A model generated the notes under the pieces. The model made no database searches and was not told where the DNA came from. It saw only the letters and a program-made list of their open reading frames with translations. Both the position numbers and the translations under genes were made by a program. DNA of 64,000 bases from Pilaira anomala (Eukaryota > Mucoromycota > Mucoromycetes > Mucorales > Mucoraceae). This document shows, one piece after another, positions 24,165-34,663 of the stretch (its first letter is position 1; each line of letters starts with the position of its first letter). The stretch is from positions 264,983-328,982 of the forward strand of contig JAIXMQ010000035.1 in NCBI GenBank assembly GCA_025716855.1, given 5' to 3'.

Positions 24165-26508
24165 ATGCATAGAATTTTAAGACAGACTCTTACCAGAAGA
24201 GTAGCCAACTATAGTCTCTTACGTCGCTCTATTACCAGTATCCACAGACCTTTACCTCAACTACCTCCAGCTCGCCCTTTACTTGCCTTACAAACTAAAC
24301 GTGTCAACTTGTTTAAAAGATTCATGACTTCCTATAAAGAAACTCCCTTTTTACAATGGAAATTATTTCCTGATTTCCAACGTCTTGTAGACCAAACTTC
24401 TCCCGCCATTGCTGTACCTGCTTTTGAAAAAATTATTGAAGCTGCTAAAGAACAGTTTGTTGCGATCGAAAAGACTTTTGAACCTACTTGGGATGGCACT
24501 ATTGGAAAGTGTAAGTAACATATTTAGTTCTTCTTATATAAAAAAGGCTCATTTTTTTTTTCTCTCTCTGTAAAAAAAAAAAGTGACAGAATTAGAAGAT
24601 GAAGTATCTAGAGCTTATGGTATCCTTTCTCACTTAAACGGTGTCAAAAATTCACCTGATGTACGTACCACACTTGAAAAGATTCAACCCGAATTTGTAA
24701 AGTTGGGTTTAATGATGAACCAATCCGAGCCTAAATTCAAGGCCCTTCAAACTTTACGCAACACACCTGAATCTTGGTCTCAATTAGACTCTGTTCAACA
24801 ACGTATCATCGATCAAACCTTACGTGACATGAAGCATGCCGGTATCGGTTTCGCTGCTGGCTCTCCCGAAAAGAAAAGATTCAATGAGATCTCTGAACGT
24901 TTATCTCAATTATCCTTGTTATTTGGAAACAACGTATTAGATGCCACCAAATCTTTCAAATATATCGTAACTGACAAATCAGAATTATCAGGTTGTTCTG
25001 ATACCTTTTTAGAGACTTTGAAAAAGAATGCTGAACGTCTTGGTGAAGAAGGTTATTGTATCACTTTAGATTTCCCAATTTATGGTCCTTTCATGATGAA
25101 CTGTAATAACAGAGAGTTACGTGAGAAGATCTATAAAGCCAACATTACTAAAGCTTCCCAAGGATCAATCAACAACGAACCCATCATCAACGAAATCTTA
25201 ACATTAAAATCCGAAAAGGCTAAACTATTGGGTTATGAAACACCTGCCGATCTTTCTTTATCTGTCAAGATGGCCAAAACTCTTACAGCTGCTGAAACTT
25301 TATTAGATGGTTTACTTCAATCTTCTTTACCTCACGCCAAACAAGAGTTGAAGGATCTCTCAACATTTGCCGAAAAAGAGTTAAATCAAGCAACCCCTTT
25401 ACAACCTTGGGATCTTGGTTACGTGACTGAACAATACCGTAAAGCTTTATTCAAGTACGATGAAGAAACTATCTCTCAATACTTTGCTTTCCCCAAGGTT
25501 TTACAAGGCTTGTTTGATGTTGCTAATGAAGTCCTTGGTATTCAAGTACGTGAGCTCGATGCCTCTGAAATGTCTAATAAAGGAATCACTCGCTGGCATG
25601 ACGATGTCAAGGTATTTGAAGTAGCTGAACAAGGACAAGTAAAGGCTTACTTTTACGGTGATTTCTATTCTCGTCCTTCCGAAAAGCGTAGTGGTGCTTG
25701 GATGGATGTTGTCACTACCCGTTTCAAACATCAAGATGGTGAAGTTACATTACCTGTAGCTTATTTAATCTGTAACCAAGCAGAACCTCAATCCGAAAAC
25801 GAACCTTCTTTGATGAAGTTCCGTGACGTCGAGACTTTATTCCATGAATTTGGTCATTGTTTACAACATATGATGACCACTGTAGATTATGCTCCTGCTT
25901 CTGGTATCAACGGTATTGAGTGGGATTTCGTAGAAGTTGCTTCTCAATTCATGGAGAACTTCTGTAGCGAACCTGAATGGATTGATCGTCTTTCAGGACA
26001 TTACAAGACAGGTGAATCTATGCCTCAAGAGATGGTCACTGCTCTTGTGAAAGGAAGAGAATTCATGAGCGGTTTAGCTACTTTACGTCAAATCCATTTC
26101 GCCAAGGTCGATTTATCTTTGCATTCTCGATTCAAGGTTCCTACCAAGGAAGGAGAACCTACTGTGTTTGATGAAGATGCTCGTATTGCTAAACAAACCG
26201 TCTTAACACCTCGTTTACCTGAAGATAGATTCTTGTGTAGTTTCAATCATATCTTTGGAGGAGGATATAGTGCAGGTTACTATAGTTACAAATGGTCTGA
26301 AACTTACTCTGCTGATGCTTATGCTGCATTTGAAGAAGCCAAGGCTAAAAATGGTGTACAAGGTGTGAAATCAATGGGTAAACATTATAGAGAGACTATT
26401 TTGGCTTTAGGTGGTGGTACTCCCCCTAGCACTGTTTGGAAACAATTCAGAGGAAGAGAAAATGTAGATATTCAAGCTTTACTTCGTCATTCTGGATTAA
26501 CTAAATAA
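24165..26508 (+). CDS. M3-family oligopeptidase (oligopeptidase A type), probably mitochondrial
   Basis: Two exons, 24165-24510 and 24584-26508, encode 756 residues; the junction makes a Leu codon (GK-L-TELEDEV). The first 60 or so residues are rich in Arg, Ser and Leu without acidic residues (MHRILRQTLTRRVANYSLLR), typical of a mitochondrial presequence. The mature part is a thimet/oligopeptidase-A-like metallopeptidase: zinc site TLFHEFGHCLQHM, downstream Glu region (GIEWDFVEVASQF), and the substrate-loop part FNHIFGGGYSAGYYSYKW. Length and motifs match OpdA/PrlC and plant organellar oligopeptidase better than yeast Prd1 or Oct1. Expected role: trimming short peptides, including degraded presequences, inside the organelle. 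Codon use is strongly biased, suggesting good expression. Its stop codon is 18 bp from the stop of converging MDM12. Confidence 0.93.
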
Positions 26509-26526
26509 ATATACATTTTATTATGA

Positions 26527-27660
26527 TTATTCTAATTGAACTAATTGATAACTGGGGAATACAAGTTCGTCGTCCAACATTTTCCGTAATTGATCAACGA
26601 TAAATTTCTCGATTTTTCCAACGTTTTTCAATACTAGTTAAGTTTTGATTAATATTTGTCATGTGTACATAGATGTATATATTTATATTTTACCTTGTTT
26701 TTGCTCGTCGCCTACAATGGTTTCGATATGTACATTTCTCAATAAGCTATAATGGAATTGAGTTTCTATCTTTCTTTTTTTCTTTTTTTTTTTTGATAAA
26801 CAATCAATTTTTTTTTTTTTTTACCTGTCCATTCCAATATCTTTTCCTCGGATACCAACTGATTCTTCTTGTGGTTCCAACATGGAAACACAAACACGAT
26901 TCATACTCTGGATATAGGCTACTACAGCAGTTGCTTCAAACTCAATTGATTTAACATGTAAATTAATGGGTAAACTCATAAACATGACACTAGGATAATT
27001 CATACGCAATTCAGTCATGACGGTCATGCTCATATCACCTTTATAAGAAATCAACATGTGTACCTGAAAATCCATCTCGGTGGATTTTTTATCGATAGAC
27101 GAATTACTGGTAGGAGGTAATGATGATATATTCGGGTTGATTTCTTCATCATCAATCCAATCTTCTTCTGCAACTGAAGGAGGACGTGATTGCCAAGCAA
27201 TTGACGAAAGTGCTGGTACAGGTGAATACGTACTATTGAACGGGTGTTGAGGAGCCACAAAGGGAGAACGATGAAAAGAATGCATTAAATTAAATCGTTG
27301 TTGCTGTGATAAAGGTGTATTCAGTCGTGGGTAGCCGATACCGTCGTCTGAAAAGAAATCGGTAGGTGGTAAAGAAGGTGTGACGGATACGATAGTAGGG
27401 GTAGTTGAGTTGGGTGATTTAGGTGGAAGGGTGGTGGGATTCGTTTGTCCATCTTCGGTTTCTTCATAGAATTCAGGAAATGGTTCTGTAATATTAGTGA
27501 TTTCAATTTGTGGTGTTTCGGTACCCCAACCAAAGGAAGTAACTTCTAGATCCCCAATGAACGAGGGCTTTGCAATGGTTTGAAAGTGTTTGTTTAGAAA
27601 TTGTTGGACATGACCAGCTAAAGTATCGTCTAGTTTGGACCAGTCTATATCAAGTGACAT
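26527..27660 (-). CDS. MDM12: Mdm12, ERMES complex SMP-domain protein
   Basis: Three exons, 27660-26825, 26746-26694 and 26633-26527, close in phase to 331 residues. The start MSLDIDWSKL and the end VLKNVGKIEKFIVDQLRKM followed by LDDELVFPSYQ are characteristic of Mdm12, as is SLLRNVHIETIVGDEQKQ at the second exon. The SMP (synaptotagmin-like, lipid-binding) domain is split by a Pro/Ser/Thr-rich insert at about residues 75-195, a normal feature of fungal Mdm12. No membrane segment is present, as expected: Mdm12 bridges Mmm1 in the ER to Mdm34/Mdm10 on mitochondria and moves phospholipids. The 3' end overlaps the converging oligopeptidase transcript in all likelihood (18 bp between stops). Confidence 0.95.
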
Positions 27661-27984
27661 TTTTTAATTGTAGAGTTTAAGTAAGGGTCACAAATATTTT
27701 AAGGTGGAAAATGCTGGCTTTTTCTACTACTGATTGGTTAATTTTGAGAAACACAACTGTTTGACTAGATTATCAATAAGTACATTAAACGCTTTATACA
27801 CGTCCATTAAATCGTTTCATTTTTCTTTAAAAAGTATCATTATGGCACTCTATTAATCGACAACGATTAAAAATGATGCGTATCGTTGTTACAAGAAAGA
27901 AGTTATACAAGCTCTGATAACTACACTTGACTAATACTCTTTTGAGAGCCATTACCTATTACTTATCTATATTTTTTTCTTATT
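27661..27984. other. MDM12 upstream gap
   Basis: AT-rich sequence between the MDM12 start and the left terminal repeat of the first 1.47-kb element. No gene seen; the MDM12 promoter should lie close to 27661. Confidence 0.4.
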
Positions 27985-29449
27985 GCAGGAGAAAAACTTT
28001 GGCCAATCAAATCATTTAAAAAAATAGAAAAAAAGATATTTTAGGTGGTGTTTTTAGTCGCCTCAATGGGCTACAGACACTCCAATTTTAAGCCCTAGAA
28101 ATATTTCATGTCAAAGTAAAGTCCTTCAATATTAACTATTCTATTATGCAGTACTATATTCAGAAAATTTTAAATTTAGACGGGCAGATGATTGTATATA
28201 AAGATATAGTTTTTTATATGTAAAAAATATACTTTCTCTAACAAAAACTGTTTTTCTTACATGCACTACAAATGGAGAGTGCATGTAGCATGGTCTACAT
28301 ACACCTCGTTTTTCGGTCCCAGAAATCAAAATTTTGACAAAAAATACCTTCTTGTCAAAGTAAAGTCTCTCTAAATCAACTATTTCATTAAACAGTATGA
28401 TATACAGAAAGTGCAGAATTTGAAGACGCATCTTTCTATATGATTTTATTTATACTATTGGAAGCAGAAAATATACTTGCCCTAACAAAAACGGTAAATC
28501 GTTTTATCACAATAACCATTAATATTTATAATTATTTAATTTTGATTTTTATATCATTCGAAAGAGTGCAAAATTCTGTACTTATCGTTAAAAGACCAAG
28601 CGTTAAACCCTTTTTAATGTAAAGATATATCTACCTTTCTGATTTTTGAAAAAATCCATAGGGGGGGACTAGCAAATTTTTCTAAAAAATGGAATTTTTT
28701 TCACAGCTTAAAAAAAATAAAATATCAGAAATGCGGATATATCTTTGCATTAAAAAGGTTTTAAAGCTTAGCTATTTATTGGTTTATAATGTACAATTTT
28801 ACGCCCTTTCTAATGATGCAAAAATCAAAATAAACCAATTATAAATATTAATGGCTATTGTGAGTAAGTACTGTTTCTATTATGACAAGTATATTTTATA
28901 TATATTAAATAATAAATCTAAATGCATAGAAAGCTTAATTTCTAAATTCTGCATTGTTTGAATATAACATTATCTAACAAAATACGGCTGTATCCTGATT
29001 TGGTTTTTTAGGCCAAAAATCGAAAAAAAAATCGAGATTTGGGTCCAAATTTCATTCATATCGAAATAACTTTCCTTACAGCAGCTATGCTCTAATTTAG
29101 TACAATATAGAGTCGATGTAAAATTTAAAGGCGCATCTTTCTGTTCATTTAGATTTATTTGTTTGTATATAAAAAATATACTTGCCCTAACAAAAACCGT
29201 ATATCGTTTTCTCAAAATAACTATTATTATTTATTATTATAAAACTTAGATTTTTGCATCATTAAAAAGAGCGCAAAAATCTACGTAAACTATCAAAAGG
29301 CTTATGTTTAAATCCTTTTCAATGGTAAGATATATTTGCATTTCTGATTTATGAAAAAATCCAAAGGTCGGGAATGGGTGATTTTTGCCTAAAAATAGAC
29401 TTTTTTACCTTTTTTAGACGATTTCATTGGCCAAATTTTTTCTCCCGCC
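27985..29449. mobile_element. Non-autonomous TIR element, copy A (about 1465 bp)
   Basis: Left end (27985-28027, GCAGGAGAAAAACTTTGGCC...) and right end (29405-29449, reverse complement GGCGGGAGAAAAAATTTGGCC...) are imperfect terminal inverted repeats of about 45 bp. The body contains direct and inverted copies of one AT-rich unit whose best-kept phrase is ATACTTGCCCTAACAAAAAC (for example near 28475 and 29180 forward, and near 28880 in reverse). No transposase is encoded. Very similar copies lie at 49347-50811 and 51694-53171. A 95-codon ORF inside is shared by all copies but looks like noncoding AT-rich DNA. It resembles a long MITE; the superfamily is unknown. Confidence 0.8.
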
Positions 29450-31234
29450 ATCAAAGGTTGTGTACCTCTTCTTTCTTTAACAAAAAAAAATAATTAAGGT
29501 CAGTAAACACGTAGCGTAGTGTAGAGGCTTTATTACCGTAGGTAATGGTAGTCTCAGAAGAGTCTGGTTTAAAATGGGTGAGTAATGGCGTATCCCTTAA
29601 TAGGAAATCCAGGAGAAGAATGTATAATTTTTCTTCTCTCGTTATGTATCTAATTATAATGAATCGAGACAAAGCTTCAATGCTTTGTAATATTTTACCA
29701 CCATATGATCAAATACGGGAGATATTTTACGAACTGATTTTATGCGGATACGTATTAGTAATCAAAACGGTTTAGTTGTATGTGAAAAAGTGAATACTAT
29801 AATCCGAAAATTCAAATGAACAAGTGCCTATTTAACGGCCAATTCCGCTAATGTAACATTAAAAAAAGAAAAAAGCACATATAGCTAAGTGATTATTTGC
29901 GTTAAACAAAGAATAATAAACAAATATGACGGTTTTCCTTGAAAAAACATATGCAAATGGATTATCAAAACGGTATATTCACTTGCTTCAATTGCCTCAA
30001 TTACGTATCAGAAAAAATATTTCCCCGAGAGAACATCTAGTTCTATACAGATTCATTTGATCAAGATTGGATCTGATTAACTATAGTATAATTGCTATCT
30101 ATCATGATTAGTTAAGACACGCGTTCATGGCTTGTGGACAGTATCAAAAAAAAAAAAAAAAAAAAAACTTCTAGGTAGACAGGACTTTCTGAAATAAATA
30201 TTATATTGCGATGCAAGAGAAACAGAGTTCTTTTTCTATTATCAGGAATTGTTTCGAACAAAATTTTTATGCTTTTCGAGAATTCGAAAAGGTAGAAGCA
30301 CGTTTTCTCCTTCTCTCAAATATTTACATTTTTACATAACATCGGCTCGGCAAAAGTATTTTATATTGTTTATATTCGCTTATGGGTAATACATACTGAT
30401 TTTTACTTACATGTACTTCTAACTCTTGCAATTCGGTAAAACATATAACGAAAAAAAACCATTTAAGCGAGCAAAATTAGCTCGGAATTAACATATTCAG
30501 TAATTCTTACTTTTTACTTTTAATTATCGCTGCACATGCCATATTTCTTACTCTTTTATTCTTAATAAGGCCAGGCTCTGTAATGCAAGTCTGTCCAACG
30601 TTTCTCGTATGACACTCTTCTTTGAAACATATAAGGGTGTAGTTACTTTGACATTTACCGTCACGCGTAATATATATTGTAATTATAGCTCTAATATATC
30701 TTAATCAAGTCAAGCTCGCATGTTGTTATTAATGGCATTCAAACTATTCCTTAAATTCGGTTACGCCCGTAAATAATTTTGACATTCTAAAAAGAAGTAA
30801 ATATTGATCCAAACTTGGCTTGTTATTATCAAGAAGGTGACCTGCTTTTTTTTTTTGCAGGGTTCAACCAACTACATACAGCTACATAGAATACTTTTTC
30901 TACATATACTCTTATTTTCTAGGTGCTACAATTAAGAGTATAAAGAAAAAAACCCTTTTTTGACCCCTTATTTTCTCTTTGTCCTCCTACGAACTAAGAA
31001 CTATGTTAACGGAAGATAGGATTCGGTTCTTTGGGTTTTGATTGGCTTTTATAATGATCGGCATATCCATATGCAAAGAATTAAACTATGATACAACATC
31101 TTTATTTTATTTTTCAAGAAGGTAATTGCAGAGCTAAGCTATTAAGAGAAAAGGAAAAAAGGTTCGAATATTTTTAATAAGTTTCAAATAATAGTTAATA
31201 ATAATAATAATAAAAAGGGAGAGAAAATATTAGT
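29450..31234. other. Gap with flank duplicated from copy C, otherwise unexplained
   Basis: The first 180 bp (to about 29627) match the sequence following element copy C (53172-53352) closely, including the GTCAGTAAACAC motif. The remainder is AT-rich with a 23-nt A run near 30145 and no recognisable gene. An ATAATAATAATAATAA microsatellite lies at about 31198-31213. Confidence 0.4.
29498..29541 (+). repeat. GTCAGTAAACAC motif copy 1
   Basis: Sequence of the form GGTCAGTAAACAC, then GTAGCGTAGTG, then TAGAGGCTTTATTACC. Three related copies occur at 38558-38592 (+), 51602-51639 (-) and 53219-53260 (+). It may be the end of a mobile element family. Confidence 0.6.
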
Positions 31235-32613
31235 TTACCTATTCTTTTTTTCTTGCTTTTGAGGAGAGATTGTTTGTTCAGCAGGAGGTAACAACTCGAA
31301 ACTACAGAGCAAATCTTTTGAGATAGTCATGACAGCACCATAATTATCAAATTCACCGCAATAATTTGGTGCGCTAAAAACTGTAACAAGTTTACGCTGA
31401 TTAAAAAATTCATATCCATCTTCAACAACCTAAAAATAAAAATAAATAAATAAAAGCAGTCTATTTTAACAATAGAATTATTATAGCTTACCATGTGAGC
31501 TCGACAGACAAGGTCTAGATCAAATTTATTTAAAAAATCGTCTACGTTTTTTCTTCCAAAGCAAACGGATACGCCGCGATCATTTTCACTCCAATCAGGA
31601 GATTCTTCACTTGGATCTGACCAAAGTAAATCATTTAATAATCCATATTCTGGTATTTCAATAGGTCTTTGTATTAAACTAATTTGATTCATAGATTCCA
31701 TTGAAGGTGATAATCCACCATGTACACAAAATATTCTGTTTCCAATTAAACCTGCTATAGGCATAGTATTAAATACATCCACAAAATGTTTCCAAATCTT
31801 TACTGAACTTCTACGTTTACATTCATCATAGAAACCATATACTATATATTGTAATAAAAATGTATATAAATATATATAATAAATAATATACTAAAATAAA
31901 GTATCTACCTCGTGTAACATCAGCGCATTCATGATTTCCTCTCAACAAAAAGAAATTTTCAGGGAATTTGATCTTAAAACAAAGTAACAATAAAATCGTT
32001 TCTAAACTATACATTCCTCTATCCACATAATCACCAAGAAATAAATAGTTTGAAGAGGGCGGAAATCCACTCATTTGAAATAAACGTATTAAATCATAAA
32101 ATTGACCATGAATCTATTATTGGTATAGTTTGTTACATAAAAAGCTATAAACACACTCACACAACAAGTGATATAAATAAACTTACATCACCCACGATCT
32201 TTACACCAGGATTTAATTCTAATAAAGTCTATTTTTTTATATGCTTTAATTTATAATTTAATATAATCTAAATCACTCTTTTGTTCTGTATACTTTACTG
32301 GTTGACCCAAGAAAATATCATATGCATAACGACAAATGGCGATCATTTCAGGTTGAGTTATACAAACATGTCTACCTATATTATTACGATGACTACCCGC
32401 TTTTATTAGTCGATCAATACATGAATCTATATCTGCATGTATATTCTCCTCTCGTTCAAAAGTTGGATTCATATATCCTTCATCCACTGCTACTTCGGGT
32501 TTACGTATATCTGATAATGGTGGCAATGGAGGTGGTGTAGCTGACACTGGTGCCATTTTACGTGTACCTACTGATCTCTTATTATGTTTATGTCTTGATG
32601 AACTATTTCCCAT
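31235..32613 (-). CDS. PPZ1: PPZ-type Ser/Thr protein phosphatase
   Basis: Five exons, 32613-32299, 32228-32187, 32113-31909, 31841-31492 and 31429-31235, encode 368 residues. The start [10 protein letters not shown] carries an N-myristoylation signal, as in yeast Ppz1 (MGNSSS). A short basic/Pro-rich leader of about 60 residues precedes the PP1-like catalytic domain. Metal and active-site motifs: VGDIHGQ, GDYVDRG, RGNHE, the [14 protein letters not shown] region, and [12 protein letters not shown]. The pre-catalytic [13 protein letters not shown] and the tail (FELLPPAEQ) also fit the PPZ group better than PP1. Expected role: control of cation transport, Hal3-type regulation and cell integrity at the membrane. 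The N-terminal extension is far shorter than in yeasts. The open frame continues upstream of the chosen ATG, but that part is hydrophobic low complexity and very likely 5' UTR. Confidence 0.88.
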
Positions 32614-33004
32614 TTTTATTGTTATAGAATAATAAAAAGCGAAAAATAAAAATGAAAATAAAAAAAGGAAAAGGAAAAAAAAATTAAAAAGAAAACTGAT
32701 TTTTTTTTTTATTATTTTAGTTTGTGTGTGATATTTCATTTTAGGGTACACAGGGAGAGGTAACACCAGCATTATACCTAAATTTTTGTTGAACCCCCAT
32801 TGATACACTATTGGTTACACTGTGGCTTTCTATTTAAATGGGGGGGGGGGAGAACTAGACAGAGAGAGAGAGTGAGAGTGAGAGAGATATGTATAAATAC
32901 TTGCAAGTTTTTGCATATAAATGACACAACCAAATTACCATTTTTTTTCCTTTTCTTTTCTCTCATCATTTCTCACACACTCTTTTTTTTTTAATTGCTA
33001 TAAC
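32614..33004. promoter_or_regulatory. Divergent promoter region, PPZ / zinc-finger gene
   Basis: A 391-bp region between divergent start codons. It holds a run of ten G at about 32840-32849 followed by a long purine (GAGA-type) tract to about 32890 and pyrimidine-rich sequence (32941-32990) just before the zinc-finger start. Such tracts are common in fungal core promoters; the assignment is positional. Confidence 0.4.
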
Positions 33005-33361
33005 ATGTCTATGCAGCAAGAATTAAACAAGTCTCTTATTGACTTCAATCAAATCAAATCTGTAGTTCAACCTGAATCAATGGTAGGATTTTGGAATGAA
33101 ATTCAATTCCTGTATGAAGCCCCTGCTAGTCAAAACCGTGCAAAACCACACATGTGTATGTTCTGTTATCGGGCCTTTTCCAGGAAACATGATTTACTTA
33201 GGCATACAAGAGTACATACTGGTATTAAACCCTATAGATGCTCATACTGTCAAAAGACATTTGCAAGATCTGATGCCAGACGCCGTCATTTAAAATCGGA
33301 TCCATTCTGCTCAAAAGCTAATCAGCTCCAAAAGATTCCTCAACAAAAGAAAGAAAAATAA
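33005..33361 (+). CDS. Small C2H2 zinc-finger protein
   Basis: A single-exon gene of 118 residues. I chose the ATG at 33005 because the frame upstream is low-complexity Phe/Ser sequence read from the pyrimidine-rich leader. Two adjacent fingers occupy residues about 52-103: CMFCYRAFSRKHDLLRHTRVH (classical C-x2-C-x12-H-x3-H) and, after the TGIKPYR linker, a second finger CSYCQKTFARSDARRRH that ends with Cys instead of His (H-x6-C). The basic C-terminus may aid DNA binding or nuclear import. Paired fingers of this type occur in fungal stress and Ca-response factors, but the protein is too short to name. It shares a divergent promoter with the PPZ phosphatase. Confidence 0.85.
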   Translation: MSMQQELNKSLIDFNQIKSVVQPESMVGFWNEIQFLYEAPASQNRAKPHMCMFCYRAFSRKHDLLRHTRVHTGIKPYRCSYCQKTFARSDARRRHLKSDPFCSKANQLQKIPQQKKEK

Positions 33362-33697
33362 ATAATAATAATAATAATAAAAAAAAACTATCCAGTTAGT
33401 ATGTGTGTAGTAAACAAATATATGAAAATAGTTGATCTATGTTTCTTTTTTTTAAAAATAAAAATAAAATAAAAATAAAAATTCATCTCTTTTTTTTTTT
33501 AATTAATATTTTGAGTCTAAACGGCAAAGTTTATATTTTTATAAATACATAATTTTAAAACAAGGGATAAAAAGCAGTGATGTCAAGATGACATTTACAC
33601 AAAGAGAACGCCCTTACTAAAGCCCAGAAAAGTTAAAGAAATAATTAATGAAAGGGGGGCAAGATATTACAATTATATATATCCCAACTGCCGGTTT
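33362..33697. other. Convergent 3' gap
   Basis: Contains an AATAAT microsatellite directly after the zinc-finger stop and AT-rich sequence. No gene seen; the 3' UTRs of both converging genes are expected. Confidence 0.4.
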
Positions 33698-34580
33698 TTA
33701 TTTGTTTTCTAACCATAATTGCCAACCATGTACTGTAGCACGTACTTCCTCATCCCCTGGATCTTCTTCAAACATCACTCCAATCTTTTCAGTCATAAAA
33801 TGATCTACTTTGAATCCGTATCCTAATTGATCCCTATCTTCGGGATCGGCATCCACTTTGACTGGTCTTTTAGCAATCTCAAAAAATTCCAAGTCGCGGT
33901 GCGCTAAATGAGGTCGATGATGTGTATAGAATACATAGACTCTTCCCGTTTCCGGTGTTAATAATTCTCGACACGTCTTTAACATCGCATGGTGTTGTGA
34001 ATGATTAAACACGAGATCACTTAAAATTAATACATCGTATGTCGTCTTTCCTTCTGGTAAATAGGATCTCAATCTATCTGTATCTGTTCCCCAAATATAT
34101 CCGTCCACAATCGTATTAGGTACTTGATTATGCTCCACATTATAATTAATATTGTCAATTAACTCTTTGTCGGGATAATCAGTTACTACTACTTTGCTTG
34201 CTCCATTCAATCCAGCTACTAAGCTAGGTAAAGCACCGCCTGCGCCCAACTCTAATATATATTTATCTTGCACTAACCGAGGTGTATTATCAAATAAGGA
34301 GGCAAATACCTTAGAGGCGTTCCACAAATGGTGTGCCCATAAAGGATGTGAACCTACCAACTTGATCTTTAAATCGCGATGAGCTGAGCCAACTGGTACT
34401 GACTCTCTTGTATATACTTCAAACGTTGCTTTAACTTCGGGAACTACTTCTTCTTCTTCTGCCTAAAGTTTTAACGTTAATATTTTACATAAAAAAAAGT
34501 TGTGCGAATTCACTTGGTTGCATATTTACTCCAAACAAGTCACCAGCGAAACAGTCTTCATCATCAGAGTGTTGTGACAT
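33698..34580 (-). CDS. EFM7: EFM7-like protein N-terminal and lysine methyltransferase
   Basis: Two exons, 34580-34514 and 34458-33698, give 275 residues. The junction uses the acceptor ending GCAG, which keeps frame (QP-K-EEE); the upstream TTTAG acceptor would be out of phase. The protein is a seven-beta-strand SAM-dependent methyltransferase of the METTL21/EFM7 group: HPLWAHHLWNASKVFASL precedes the SAM motif I YILELGAGGALPSLVAGLNG; motif post-I VVVTDYPD follows, and VLILSDLVFNHSQH replaces the usual DxxY. The C-terminal VHGWQLWLENK also fits. In yeast Efm7 methylates the N-terminal Gly and Lys-2/3 of elongation factor 1A. Only 83 bp separate its start from the stop of the upstream gene, so its promoter overlaps that gene's 3' end. 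Confidence 0.9.
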
Positions 34581-34663
34581 TATGAAAGAATAAATTGCTT
34601 TTTTTTTATTTAAATTTTTTATTTTTTTGACATATTTTTTTAAACATGAGTGGCTTAGATATA

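Noticed and set aside
28144..28431. A 95-codon ORF (start MRLQILHFLYIILFNEI) conserved in all three element copies
   Set aside because: Its conservation equals that of the surrounding noncoding element DNA, the composition is AT-driven (Phe, Ile, Leu, Lys), and a paired opposite-strand ORF exists. Nothing points to coding selection.
32614..32808. Upstream in-frame extension of the PPZ gene
   Set aside because: The extra 65 residues are mostly Phe/Leu/Lys from a T- and A-rich leader, and MGNSSS at 32613 is the known PPZ start.
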